Shown one piece after another: positions 34,479 to 43,137 of a stretch of 64,000 nt of DNA. The notes beneath the pieces are model-generated. The model saw only the letters and a program-made list of their open reading frames with translations, was not told where the DNA came from and ran no database searches. Made by a program: the position numbers and the translations under genes. Where the stretch lies: the NCBI RefSeq assembly GCF_022539255.1, contig NZ_JAKZBV010000001.1:1302001-1366000 (forward strand). Direction: 5' to 3'. Source of the DNA: Sinomonas terrae. Its GTDB lineage: Bacteria; Actinomycetota; Actinomycetes; Actinomycetales; Micrococcaceae. Numbering within the stretch: position 1 is the stretch's first letter; each line of letters starts with the position of its first letter.

Positions 34479-34709
34479 ATGAGCGCTGTATCCAAGCCGG
34501 TCCGGTCGGTCCCGGGGCTGGAGCCGATGATCGACGTGGTGACCCTCGCGGCCTATCTGGGGGTGCCGGTCTCGACGATCTACGACTGGCGTACGAACCG
34601 GAAGGGGCCGCCGGCCTACCGCTTCGGCAAGCACGTCATGTTCGCTGTCTCCGATGTGAAGGCGTGGGTGGAACAGCAGCGCGACCCGGCCGTGTCGGGC
34701 GGGAGCTGA
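34479..34709 (+). CDS. Excisionase-like helix-turn-helix protein
   Basis: This 76-aa protein has a MerR/Xis-type winged helix: MIDVVTLAAYLGVPVSTIYD (helix-turn-helix), WRTNRKGPPAYRFGKHVMFA (wing), then VSDVKAWVEQQ. Such proteins act as recombination directionality factors or local repressors beside integrases. ATG 34479 is chosen over an upstream in-frame ATG at 34437 because homology begins after it. It ends 6 bp before the integrase GTG, so the two are co-transcribed. Confidence 0.8.
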   Translation: MSAVSKPVRSVPGLEPMIDVVTLAAYLGVPVSTIYDWRTNRKGPPAYRFGKHVMFAVSDVKAWVEQQRDPAVSGGS

Positions 34710-34715
34710 CCGGTC

Positions 34716-35909
34716 GTGGCTAGGCCGCGTCGGCCGATTGGCACCTTCGGCGAGTTCGGGTTCATCACTGCGGCCTCCGGCAGGGTGCGGGCGCGTACCC
34801 GGTTCCGGGACTGGGACGGCGCGACCCGCCTTGTGCAGGCTTCGGGGTGCACGCAGAGCGCTGCCGAGCGGGCGCTGAAGGAGAAGCTGTCCGCGCGCGC
34901 GGTCTACCAGTGCGGCAGCGGCGAGCTGAGTGCGGATAGCACCTTCAGGCAGCTCGCCGACTACTGGCTGGCCGACGTGGAGCTGAATCCGGATCTGGCC
35001 GGGGGCACCAAGGGGCTCTATCGGTGGAACATGACCCACCTCGTGCTCCCGCACTTCGCGGACCTGACGCTGCGGGAGATCGGCGTGGCCCGCTGCGATG
35101 CGTTCATCAAGCAGCAGCGGCGGATCAGCTACAGCCGCGCCAAGCAGGCCCGCAATGTGCTCCGCCAGGCATTCGGGCTCGCGGTGCGGCACGAGGTCCT
35201 GCCACGCAGCCCGATGGAGTCCATCGCCCGGCTGCGCCAACCCCGGCCCGACCCGAGCGCGCTGAGCGCGGCAGAGGTCGACGCGGTGCGGACCGCGATC
35301 CTGTGCTGGGAGAGGGGCCTGAGTCCCTGCGGCCCGAAACCCGACGGCCAGCTCGGCGCGATCGTCGAGATCATGCTGGGCACCTCCGCCCGGATCGGGG
35401 AGGTCCTGGCCATTCGCTGCCGCGATATCGACCTGACCTCGCCCGTGCCCTCGATCCGAATCGCCGGCACCCTCGTGACGCCGCGCGGCTCCGGGGGTCC
35501 GCCCACGCGGCAGGACCACCCGAAGACACACAAGTCGCGCCGCACGATCGCGCTGCCCTCGTTCACCGCGGAGGCCGTACGCACTCGCCTGGCCGCGGTG
35601 AAGGACCCTTCGCCTGACGGGCTGCTGTTCGCCAGCCGCAACGGGACCGCGCTGACGGCGGCCAACGTGCGCCGGCAGCTGCGGCATGTGCTCGAGCTGG
35701 CCGGCATCGAGGGAGTCACCCCGCATATGTTCCGGCGCACCGCGGCCACCGCCATCAGCGACAGCGCCGGTGTCGATCTCGCCGCTGAGCTGCTCGGGCA
35801 CGTCGACCCCCGCATCACCGTCCAGCACTACATCCGCCGCAACGAGATGGTGAACCCCGCCACCGCGGCAATCCTCGACGCCACCTTCGCGAGGCAGGGC
35901 ACACCGTGA
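34716..35909 (+). CDS. int: Tyrosine-type site-specific integrase
   Basis: This is a 397-aa phage/ICE integrase. After an N-terminal arm-binding part and a SAM-like core-binding domain (about residues 75-165, TFRQLADYWLADVELNP onward), the catalytic domain shows Arg in LGTSARIGEVLAIRCRDID, Lys in THKSRRTIALPS, His-x-x-Arg in TPHMFRRTAAT, His in LLGHVDPRITVQHYI, and the nucleophile Tyr in that last motif. The GTG start lies 6 bp after the excisionase-like gene. Its place directly downstream of tRNA-fMet suggests this tRNA is the integration target. The stop overlaps a GTG of a short downstream frame that I do not regard as a gene. Confidence 0.93.
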   Translation: MARPRRPIGTFGEFGFITAASGRVRARTRFRDWDGATRLVQASGCTQSAAERALKEKLSARAVYQCGSGELSADSTFRQLADYWLADVELNPDLAGGTKGLYRWNMTHLVLPHFADLTLREIGVARCDAFIKQQRRISYSRAKQARNVLRQAFGLAVRHEVLPRSPMESIARLRQPRPDPSALSAAEVDAVRTAILCWERGLSPCGPKPDGQLGAIVEIMLGTSARIGEVLAIRCRDIDLTSPVPSIRIAGTLVTPRGSGGPPTRQDHPKTHKSRRTIALPSFTAEAVRTRLAAVKDPSPDGLLFASRNGTALTAANVRRQLRHVLELAGIEGVTPHMFRRTAATAISDSAGVDLAAELLGHVDPRITVQHYIRRNEMVNPATAAILDATFARQGTP

Positions 35910-36374
35910 GCGGGCCGGAGGCGGGGATGACGCGATCACGTCGGAGCGCACATCTGGTCCCTTCATGCCCGCACGGCGTAGCATGGTCGCGTCGCCGTCG
36001 CGCTCCGGGCTCCCCGAACGGGGCGGCACAGGACCCGGCTGCTGCAGACGCTTCCGGCGGTGCGGCCGCCGCGTCGGCTTTCCGGGTTGCGGGGCGTTTT
36101 CGCAGGTCACACGATGGGGCCACCGTGGCGCCACCGTCGCTTCCGCGGAGAGGAGGGGTGTGAGCGACGACCCCGAGCGGGAACACTTGAACTCCTCGGT
36201 GCCCCCCTCGCGCCCGAAACCACTGGTGCGCGTTGTGCCGCAGAAAATCAACGATCCTCGACACGTAAGCTGTCGATAACAACGTCGAGATGCCCCGACA
36301 TCCACGACTCTTAGCGCCTGGGTTAGCACTTATGGCGGGACTGTCTGATCAAATCGTCGGTGTAACTGGGTTAT
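35910..36374. other. Non-coding or unassigned stretch after the integrase
   Basis: This 465-bp stretch holds no recognisable gene. A short frame near 36160-36279 (about 39 codons, VSDDPEREHL at its start) has a strong GAGGAGG ribosome-binding site just before a GTG, but the peptide resembles nothing I know. The region around 36190-36370 is less GC-rich than its surroundings and could contain recombination sites or a promoter. Confidence 0.3.
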
Positions 36375-36730
36375 TTGTTGGTCAGCGGCGGCCGATGGGG
36401 AGCCGGCGTCGAAGGCCGGATTTCGAAGGCGTTCAAGGCTCCCTTCCGCCGTTGGGTCCATCGGGGCCGGCCCTTTGCCCGTCGGGTCGAGGGCCATGAC
36501 GGCGAGGTAGACGCACTTGAGCGCCGCCTGCTCGTTCGGGAAGTGGCCTCGGGCCTTCACCGCCTTGCGGATGCGAGCATTGACCGATGGCGTTCGGTGC
36601 ACACCACACGGCGGATTTCGACGTCGAGCGGCGAACGGCGAGAGGACCGCGGCCGCCAGCGCCGCGATCGCGCGCTGGTACCCCAGGGTGGAGGAGTAGT
36701 CCACACCGGTCAGGCACATCCTCTGAGTCT
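36375..36730 (-). pseudogene. IS256-family (Mutator) transposase, C-terminal remnant 1
   Basis: On the minus strand the broken translation contains NARIRKAVKARGHFPNEQAA followed by LKCVYLAVMALDPTGKG. This is the end region of an IS256-type DDE transposase, where TTNAIESxNARxRxAVxxRGHFPNE is the family signature. The reading frame shifts at least twice: DVEIRRVVCT upstream and RWTQRRKGALNAFEI downstream lie in other frames. The N-terminal catalytic part is missing. It cannot encode an active enzyme. Confidence 0.75.
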
Positions 36731-37158
36731 TCCACCAGGGGGCCTCGCCGCCTCCCCGCCGGCAAGCCCATGCGGGCCCCGATGGGAGCGCGCCCGCTCG
36801 CGCAGGCCTTCCAGCACCATGACCCGAGCCCGCCGCGCGAGCATCCGGGCGTGGCGGGCCCGGGCGGGCGCCGGCGCTGACACCGCGGCCACAGGCATCG
36901 CCCCTCATGCCCAAGCATGCGACGGCAGACGCGCGCCGATGCCCAGCGCACGGGGAACGCGGCACGCGGTCGCCCCGGCAGGGAACCTCGACGGTCGGAC
37001 CCCGCAGCTCCCCGCGACGGTGCCGCCGACCAGCAGGCATATCGGTGCCCCCGGCCGTGGGCAGCCGCGGGGTCGGCCGATTCCCCGAGGCAGGTGCCGT
37101 CCCGGTCCCCCGTCGGGGACCGAGTGTCTGACGAACGGTGTTTGAGTCCGGCGTTCTT

Positions 37159-37467
37159 CTAGTTGTCGGGCCGTTCGAGGCGGCCGTCAAAGGTGATCGC
37201 GAACGCGTTCAAGGGTGCTTTCCACCTGGCCACTCAGCGTGCCCTGCCGCGCCCGGTGGGGTCAAGGGACCGGGTGACCAGGTACAGGCACTCAGTGCCG
37301 CTGCGTCGTTGGGGAAGTGGCCTCGGGCCCTCACCGCGCGCCGGTAGCGGGCGTTGAGGGACTCGATCGTTATCTCCAGTCCTCCGAACCCTGTCCTCGA
37401 CGTCTGTCAGGGGCGTTCTGGCTGTTTTGAGCGCCGTCGTGGACGTGGTTATCTCCGGTGTGTCCAT
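37159..37467 (-). pseudogene. IS256-family transposase, internally deleted remnant 2
   Basis: This fragment keeps a candidate N-terminus (MDTPEITTSTTALKTARTPL) joined within about 30 codons to the C-terminal signature EITIESLNARYRRAVRARG and CLYLVTRSLDPTGRGRAR. WKAPLNAFAITFDGRLERP then follows in another frame. The whole middle, with the DDE residues, is absent. It is a second, different IS256-type copy from the one at 36.4 kb. Internal deletion joining both ends is the pattern of a non-autonomous derivative, though its terminal repeats were not identified. Confidence 0.65.
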
Positions 37468-37534
37468 CACGGAACAGGCTGGAGGGCCAATGTTGGTGCA
37501 GAGGGTGATCATGCCCGGGTAGGATGTGGCAGGA

Positions 37535-38011
37535 TCAGGCGAAGCCCTCGGGGTCTTGGAGCCCGGCCTCGCGAGCCAGGCCGGCGAGCTGGTCCCGGGT
37601 CCGGGCGAGGTAGTCCATGCTCGCCCGGACCAGGGGGTGGTCTGGGCCCATCTCGATCAGCACGTGCAGGAACGAGCTGACCTCCGCGGTCCCGCGCCGG
37701 AACCAGTCCTCGAAGACGTCGAACACGGCCAGCAGGGCCGGGGCGTCCTCGCCGCGGTGCCGGGCGACGGCGGCCTCGATCGCCGCGCTGCGCTCCTCGT
37801 ACCAGCGCCCCAGATACGCCAGGGCGAGGTCGTCCTTGGCGTGGAAGTGCTTGTAGAAGGTCGCCTTGGCCACGCCCGAGGCCTCCACGAGCTCGTCGAC
37901 GCCGACGTCGCGGATGCCCCCGAGGGCGAACAGGCCGAAGGAGGCGTCCAGGATCCGCTGCCGGGCCGTGACGGCCTTCCCCCGGCCTGGCATCTCCGTC
38001 GCTTCCTCCAT
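37535..38011 (-). pseudogene. TetR-family regulator, 3'-truncated copy
   Basis: This 158-codon reading frame has the TetR helix-turn-helix (RILDASFGLFALGGIRDVGV, then VDELVEASGVAKATFYKHFH) and most of the ligand-binding domain. It is nearly identical to the full 198-aa gene at 47863-48459. It stops at DPEGFA, where the complete copy continues WSCHILLKGAI; here TGG has become TGA, and similarity ends some 15 bp later at the IS256 remnant. About 45 bp upstream of the start are also shared. It may still make a DNA-binding protein but lacks the last helices of the dimer interface. Confidence 0.75.
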
Positions 38012-38869
38012 ACCGACTCCCTACCCGCCCGAGGGCGTCCTGACCCAAAGTGGCCAACCAGTGGGTCCCCTGAGAGCACCCCGGCAGCCTTCCTCGGCGC
38101 AGTTCCCCCCACTTGGGGGAAGGGGAGGACCAAGGGGCATTCCGGCTCGAGTCGCGCCGCAGTGTTCGGCGGCCGCAGGGCGAGTGCTGTCGACGACGCC
38201 CGCCGGTGGCGCAAGGCATGTTCCGGCGACGGCCCTCCCCAGGCGCCCCTTGGGATCGCGGGCTGGCACCGTTCTCCGGCCGGGGATCATCGAGGTGGGT
38301 TCGGCCTCAGCCGCCCGGGCCGAGGGCCGACGCGGCGGCGTCGGAGCAGCCATCGTGCGATCCGGGATTGCGGTGGCCGGGTGGAGGAGACTGGGGCAGC
38401 GGTGGGACTGCATTGGGGGGAGGCGGCCCACCGCTGCCCGGCTTCCTCGGGCGCGACCTGTGCCCCGGCGTTGCCGGGCCCGGCTCCGCGGAGGCCGCCC
38501 CGCCGATTCTCCGCCTCGGCGGGCTGCATTAAGGTTAGGGCCTGTGCCCAGCGGCGGGCAACGGGGCCAGAGCCGGCTCGCGCGGGTCCCACCCGTGTGG
38601 CGGCGTGGCCGCCTCCTTTGGCCTGCCCGAACGCAGGTCCGGGATCGAGCAGCCCACGGCTGCCGTCTCCCGGCTGGGGGTGCCCGGGGGCCCTGGCAGG
38701 CCGGTCGGGCCCGGCGAACACTGCCGGGTGGTTCGTCGCAGCGGCCCGACGGCGGTTCCTGCGTGCCGGTGGACAGGCAGTTGAGCAAGCCAGCGCCCTG
38801 GGGTCGTGCCCCGGGACGGCTGCGGTCTCGGCTGCAGATCGCGCCGCGCGTGCGCGGAGGTTCGGGGGC
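38012..38869. other. Long stretch without a supportable gene
   Basis: These 858 bp upstream of the truncated TetR gene are extremely GC-rich, so all six frames are open for long distances by chance. None shows a family motif, a plausible start with a ribosome-binding site, or normal codon bias. The 45 bp next to the TetR start match the region upstream of the second TetR gene and include a GACCCA/TGGGTC inverted pair at about 38041-38066. That pair is a possible operator but is not conserved in the other copy. Confidence 0.4.
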
Positions 38870-39103
38870 TCAGTGCCCGGCGAGGTCGTCTGCCACGGGG
38901 TGCAGGTCCTGGGCCCAGCCGGAGGATCGGTTGGGCTGCGGGGAAGCGGCCTCGAAGTCCCGCAGTGCCTCTGCGATGTCCTCCAGGGCCGCGGAGAGGT
39001 TGGCCCTGGCCGTCGTGTAGGCCTCGTCCGAGAGGGGGTCCGCGGATGCGGAACGGAGCAATCTCGATTCCGGCCCTGATGACCAGCGGCGCTTCGAGCT
39101 CAT
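38870..39103 (-). CDS. Small hypothetical protein
   Basis: This is a 77-aa protein (MSSKRRWSSGPESRLLRSAS at the start) with a helical central part, EAYTTARANLSAALEDIAEA. It has no Cys, membrane segment or known motif. It overlaps the upstream gene by 4 bp (ATGA), so it is the second gene of a two-gene leftward operon with the conserved mobile-element protein at 39100-39498. I do not recognise its family. Coupling to its neighbour is the main evidence that it is real. Confidence 0.5.
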   Translation of the reverse strand: MSSKRRWSSGPESRLLRSASADPLSDEAYTTARANLSAALEDIAEALRDFEAASPQPNRSSGWAQDLHPVADDLAGH

Positions 39104-39498
39104 CCATACACCGGGCCCCCGGTGCGCTGGGCGGGGCGCTCGTAGGGGGCGAGCCTGTAGCCGACGAACTCCTGGTCGAAGGTGACGATGCCGGAGTCCA
39201 CCGCTTCGAGCTTGGCCCGGACCAGCGCAGCCAGCGCCCGCCAGCGCTGGCGCGCGCCCTCCTGGGCGCTCTTCGCGGGCTGCCCGGTGCTGGGCGGCCG
39301 CAGGGGCTCCTCCGAGGCGCGGGGCAGGGACAGGACGATCCGGTAGTGGCGGCTCCCCGAGGCGAACGCGATCGCGGCCCTTCCGTCCTCGCTGGCGCAC
39401 CGGACGTCGGTAGCGCCGGAGCGGGCGAGCAGGTCCTGGATCTCGGCCTGGGACGCCGCGGCGGTGATGGAGGAGCCGCGGACGTAGTTGGTGCTCAT
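39100..39498 (-). CDS. Conserved hypothetical protein typical of phages and integrative elements
   Basis: This 132-aa soluble protein begins MSTNYVRGSSITAAASQAEI. Its pattern, with a helix for SQAEIQDLLARSGA, then AIAFASGSRHYRIVLSLP and RQRWRALAALVRAKLEAVDS with GIVTFDQEFVGY, matches a hypothetical family I know from actinobacterial phages and ICEs; its function is unknown. It starts at ATG 39498 and overlaps the next small gene by 4 bp. It supports the view that this region is element-borne. Confidence 0.65.
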   Translation of the reverse strand: MSTNYVRGSSITAAASQAEIQDLLARSGATDVRCASEDGRAAIAFASGSRHYRIVLSLPRASEEPLRPPSTGQPAKSAQEGARQRWRALAALVRAKLEAVDSGIVTFDQEFVGYRLAPYERPAQRTGGPVYG

Positions 39499-39640
39499 TG
39501 GTTGCAGGGCTCCTGTCTGACCGGGACCCCGGTCCGGCTTCCGCACTCGTGGCCCGGAGGCCGGGCGAGTTCCAGCGGGCCTGGCCGGCAAGGGCTCCCG
39601 CGTCCGCGGCCCCGAGATGCGCGGCTGGCGCGTGCGGGGA

Positions 39641-39685
39641 GGCTGGGGAGTGGGAGGCTGGGGAGTGGGAGGCTGGGGAGTGGGA
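39641..39685. repeat. 15-bp tandem repeat, three perfect copies
   Basis: The unit GGCTGGGGAGTGGGA is repeated three times without change (39641-39655, 39656-39670, 39671-39685), with partial units on both sides. It lies upstream of the minus-strand gene pair starting at 39498 and could be part of its promoter region or simple replication slippage. It is G-rich on the + strand and could form a quadruplex. Confidence 0.8.
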
Positions 39686-39960
39686 TGACGGGGACGCCGT
39701 TCGAATCGGCTGCCGCGCCCGCGGGCGCGTCCAGCCTGCCGGAAGCCAGGGGCAAATCGCCGATCGCTTCCGACCACTCTACGCCCCGGCACCCCGGGCA
39801 AATTCGGAAGGGGCCCGGATGCCCCCGGCAATACCTGACGGGTCCAGTCGGCGAAGCCGGAATTTGATGCGATCGCGACGGAGGCCTTTTCCTCTCGCCC
39901 GGTCAGAACCTAGATCTGGAAGAGGAGCTCGGCGCCTCGGCGGTCGAGTTCCATGTAGCC

Positions 39961-40230
39961 GAGCTCGGCTACGTCCAGATCGATCCCCGCGGAGCCGAAC
40001 TGCTGTTCCAGATCATCACCGAGCGCGAAGAACGGGCAAGCATCGGCATCGCGACCAACCTTCCCTTCAGCGAATGGGGGTCCGTCTTCCCCGACCCAAG
40101 GCTCGCCGCCATCGTCGACCGCGTCACCTTCAACGCCCACATCCTCGAAACCGGCACCGACTCCTACCGCCTCCGAACCAGCAGGACCTCGAGCCGACGC
40201 AAATCCACCCCAGCATCGGCCTCATCCTGA
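39961..40230 (+). pseudogene. IS21-type IstB ATPase, C-terminal remnant
   Basis: Ninety codons remain of an IstB-like transposition helper. They include ELGYVQIDPRGAELLFQIIT, EREERASIGIATNLPFSEWG (cf. sensor region of IstB) and VDRVTFNAHILETGTDSYRL, the family's typical end, followed by a stop at 40228. The Walker A half is missing; the sequence to the left is unrelated. It is a different subtype from the two IS21-family elements further right, so at least a third IS21-like element once inserted here. Confidence 0.8.
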
Positions 40231-40299
40231 TCACCGCCCTTCAAGCGGGGCCACAATTGGCGCCGACAGACGGGGCCAGATCACTTGACGAAACCCAGC

Positions 40300-41004
40300 G
40301 GTCCTTGCCCCGGCTGCGCTCGAGGCCACCGCGGCGGCCCTGCACGAGGCGGAAGCCGCCCACGCCGCATCGCTGCGGGTCTTCAGCCTCGCAGCCGAAC
40401 GGGCCCGTTTCGAGCCCGACCGCGCCCGACGGCAATACGACGCGGTCGAGCCGGAGAACCGGCTGGTCGCCCGGACCCTCGAACGCGCACTGGAGGCCAA
40501 GCTCGCCGTGCAGCGCCAGGCGGAGCGCGACCTCACGGCCCAGCAGGCCCGCCGGCCGGTCGAGCTCACCGACCAGGAGATGGCCTGGCTGACCCACGCC
40601 GGCGCCGACGTCAGGGCGATCTTCGAAGCCCCCAGCACCGCTTCCGCGACCGCAAGCAGCTCCTGCGCGCTGTCCTGGCCGAGGTCGTGGTCACCGTCGA
40701 CGACGCCAAGCGCACCGCAGCCCTGAGGATCACCTGGCAGGGCGGAGCGGTGACCGAGACGACGATGACGATGAACCACTCCGGCGGCCACGCACGGGCC
40801 ACCGACGAGGACACCGTCGACCTGGTGCGCAGGCTGGCCGAGGGCTACGACGACACCACGATCGCCGGGATCCTCGCACGCCAGCGCAGGCTCACCTCGA
40901 CAGGGCTGCCGTTCACACGGAGCAGGATCACATCGCTGCGGGCCGCTCGCGGCATTCCGGCGTCCGCCCGACCCAGAATGTCGGCCCCGCCGGTGAAGAT
41001 GTGA
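40300..41004 (+). pseudogene. Large serine recombinase, C-terminal remnant with frameshift
   Basis: The first part, in one frame, reads LRVFSLAAERARFEPDRARR, QYDAVEPENRLVARTLERAL and so on, the coiled/zinc-domain part of a resolvase-type large serine recombinase. After about 40640 the frame shifts and continues RKQLLRAVLAEVVVTVDDAK, ALRITWQGGAVTETTM and DTVDLVRRLAEGYDDTTIAG, the C-terminal domain. The N-terminal catalytic domain with the nucleophile Ser is absent. The 3' end overlaps the HTH gene start by 4 bp (GTGA). Confidence 0.78.
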
Positions 41005-41345
41005 AGGTGGCCACGATCACCGAAGCCGAGAAGATCCTCGGGGTCGGGAGGGCAACCCTCTACCGGGGGATCCGGGAGGGCTTCCTGATCGGCGAGCAGC
41101 TCACGCCCGGCGCACCTAGGCGGATCCGCATCGACAAGGCCGTCAGGGACCGGCTCTCGCCCGAAGTACCCGAGGGATGGCTCAAACTCGCCGACGCCGC
41201 CCGGGCGCTCGGAATCGCCAGCCAGACCGTGTTGCACAAGGTCCAACGCGGCGAGCTACAAGACGTCCACGTCGACCAAGGACGGCGAAAAGGCCTACGA
41301 ATCAACGTCAAAGGCCACCAGATTGGAGTGTTTGATCAACCGTGA
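41001..41345 (+). CDS. Helix-turn-helix protein associated with serine recombinase remnant
   Basis: This 114-aa protein starts at a GTG overlapping the recombinase stop. It has two helix-turn-helix-like units: ATITEAEKILGVGRATLYRG near the N-terminus and LADAARALGIASQTVLHKVQ in the second half, followed by VHVDQGRRKGLRINV, a wing-like ending. Related proteins follow serine recombinases in actinobacterial mobile elements and may direct recombination or regulate it. With its partner broken it is probably an orphan. Confidence 0.65.
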   Translation: MKVATITEAEKILGVGRATLYRGIREGFLIGEQLTPGAPRRIRIDKAVRDRLSPEVPEGWLKLADAARALGIASQTVLHKVQRGELQDVHVDQGRRKGLRINVKGHQIGVFDQP

Positions 41346-41704
41346 GAGAGGAATGCGCAGTATTCACCACATCCGGAGTCTCCTATGAGGCAGAGCGGGC
41401 CGCCGCGGCGGATCCATTCTCCTTGGGCGAGCGTGTGGACCGCGGCGGGCCATGTTGGAGTCCGGATGTGCGTTCTCGTACTGCGCCAGCACGGCCGAGC
41501 CCACGGCCGAGCCCTCCCGGGCGTCCTCGGCCGGCAAGTCTCCGACATGGACCGGGACGGCCACGCCGGACCTCTTCGCGAAAATAGTGAATGCGACCAC
41601 GGTGATACCGCCCGCGCCAGCCGGTCCCAACCGAACCCGCCACTGCGACGTCCCGGCCGAGCAGCCCGATCGGTTCGGCCTCCCAAGGCGCGCGCCGACC
41701 CTTC
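41346..41704. other. Non-coding stretch
   Basis: These 359 bp between the HTH gene and the 3' end of the response-regulator gene hold no gene, repeat or structured element that I can support. Open frames here lack starts with ribosome-binding sites and have no recognisable motif. Confidence 0.4.
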
Positions 41705-42373
41705 TCACCGGGCGCCCGGACCATTCTCTCCTTTTGCAGTCGCGTACAGGGCCGCTTGGGTGCGGCGTTCGAAGCCGAGCTTGGACAGGAGGGAGGAGGC
41801 GTAGTTCTTCACGGTCTTCTCCGCCAGGAACATTTCCGTCCCGATCTGCCGGTTGGTCATGCCCTGCCCGATCAGTTCCAGCACCCGCCGCTCCTGGCGG
41901 CTCAGGCCCTCGAACCGGGGATCCGGCGCCTCCCCGACGGGCCCGTCCAGGGCCTTCTGCACCTCGCCGGGGGCGAAAAGGCTCTCCCCGGCCGCGACGC
42001 GGCGGATGAGGCCGGCGAGATCCAGGCTCCGGACCTGCTTGAGCACGTACCCCGAGGCCCCGGCCAGGACGGCCGCGCCCCGGGCCGGGCCGTCCTCGTA
42101 CCCTGTGAGGATCAGACAGCGGATGCGCGGGTCAACCGAGCGCACGCCGCGGCAGACCTCGATCCCGTCCCCGTCCCCCAACCGGGCGTCCAGCACCGCC
42201 ACGTGCGGGCGCAGGGCCGGGATCCTGCGGGTCGCCTCTGCCGCGGAGCCGCTCTCCCCCACCACGAGCATGCCCTCGTCCTCGAGCAGCTCCCGCAGGC
42301 CCCGCCTGACGAGCTCATGGTCATCCAGGACGTACACCCGGATCCCCCCGCCTTCTTCCACAGCGTCGCGCAT
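41705..42373 (-). CDS. Orphan NarL/FixJ response regulator, DosR/DevR-like
   Basis: This is a 222-aa two-component response regulator. The receiver domain has the acidic pair in YVLDDHELVRRGLRELL, the phosphoacceptor Asp62 in VAVLDARLGDGDGIEVC, Thr in LILTGYEDG and Lys in SGYVLKQVRSLDL. The LuxR-type output domain (LSRQERRVLELIGQGMTNRQ, then MFLAEKTVKNYASSLLSKLG and RRTQAALYA) matches the DosR/DevR branch, which controls hypoxia or redox responses in actinobacteria. No histidine kinase is encoded nearby, so a chromosomal kinase, or none, would activate it. Confidence 0.9.
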   Translation of the reverse strand: MRDAVEEGGGIRVYVLDDHELVRRGLRELLEDEGMLVVGESGSAAEATRRIPALRPHVAVLDARLGDGDGIEVCRGVRSVDPRIRCLILTGYEDGPARGAAVLAGASGYVLKQVRSLDLAGLIRRVAAGESLFAPGEVQKALDGPVGEAPDPRFEGLSRQERRVLELIGQGMTNRQIGTEMFLAEKTVKNYASSLLSKLGFERRTQAALYATAKGENGPGAR

Positions 42374-43137
42374 CGCATCCGCCTCCCGCTAGCACCCCGA
42401 CCACAGGGCGGCGGGGGCCGGACGCAGCAGCAGCGGCGCCGGGCGCGACGAGCACCGCGGGTGCGGTGCGGACTCGAAGGCTGTCCGTTCGGGGGTCTGA
42501 CACAAAAGGGGGGAAGACGGTAATGGGAAAGTCTGCCGGGGTCCTCCCGATGGACCGCTTCTCGGCCCTGCCACAACAGTACGCAGGGTCCGCCCCGGGC
42601 GTCCACAGCCGCGCAGACGTTGTCCTCCGCCGAAGGGAACGCAGAGGCCGGCACCAGGACAGTCCTGGCGCGCCACGAACTACCCGAATTCGTTCGAGAG
42701 CGGAGGGGCAGGCCTGTGCGCCCGATCCCACAGGGGGCTTGGGAATGTACAGCTTTTCGAGACATTGCCTCTGGTGTCGCCAGCGGGCCTAAGACTCTCC
42801 CCTGGCGGCGGCCAGATGGTTTCCGTCGGCCGCGGAAGCGGGGGATTCTGGGGCCCACTGGGCGGGGGGAGGGCTCTGGCGTCCGCGGTGTGGCCGAGCA
42901 TGAGACGTGTCGGTTTGGGCTGTCTCCGCCTGATCCCTGGCATTGAGGAGGTGGAACCGCTGGACCAGATGTCTCACCGCTGTCTGCCTCATGTCTGCCT
43001 CGGCGTGCGGCTCGCGTGTACCCGGGTCGTCGGCAACGTGGAGCACGACGGTGTCCTCGCGAAGACCCTCGCCCCCATCGCGCTCTCGGCCCTGTTGGGA
43101 ATCCGGTCGTACAAGCGCCCTTCCGGGGCACCGTCAC
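42374..43137. other. Gene-poor stretch with a solo IS21-like terminus
   Basis: In these 764 bp no gene is supportable. At about 42775-42830 the + strand resembles the left terminus of the IS21-family element at 43733: both start TGTC, then have CTCCCC, GGCGGCCAGAT and GGTTTCC/AGTTCCC at similar spacing. This is probably a decayed solo end of a related transposon. The rest is featureless and extremely GC-rich. Confidence 0.45.

Noticed and set aside
35906..36163. 85-codon frame coupled to the integrase stop by GTGA
   Set aside because: Composition (Arg/Ala/Ser-rich), absence of motifs and overlap with other open frames suggest background; the overlap alone is weak evidence.
37526..39079. 517-codon + strand frame across the TetR region
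   Set aside because: It is antisense to the TetR copy and the 77-aa gene, its composition is Arg/Pro/Gly-dominated, and it has no motif or ribosome-binding site.
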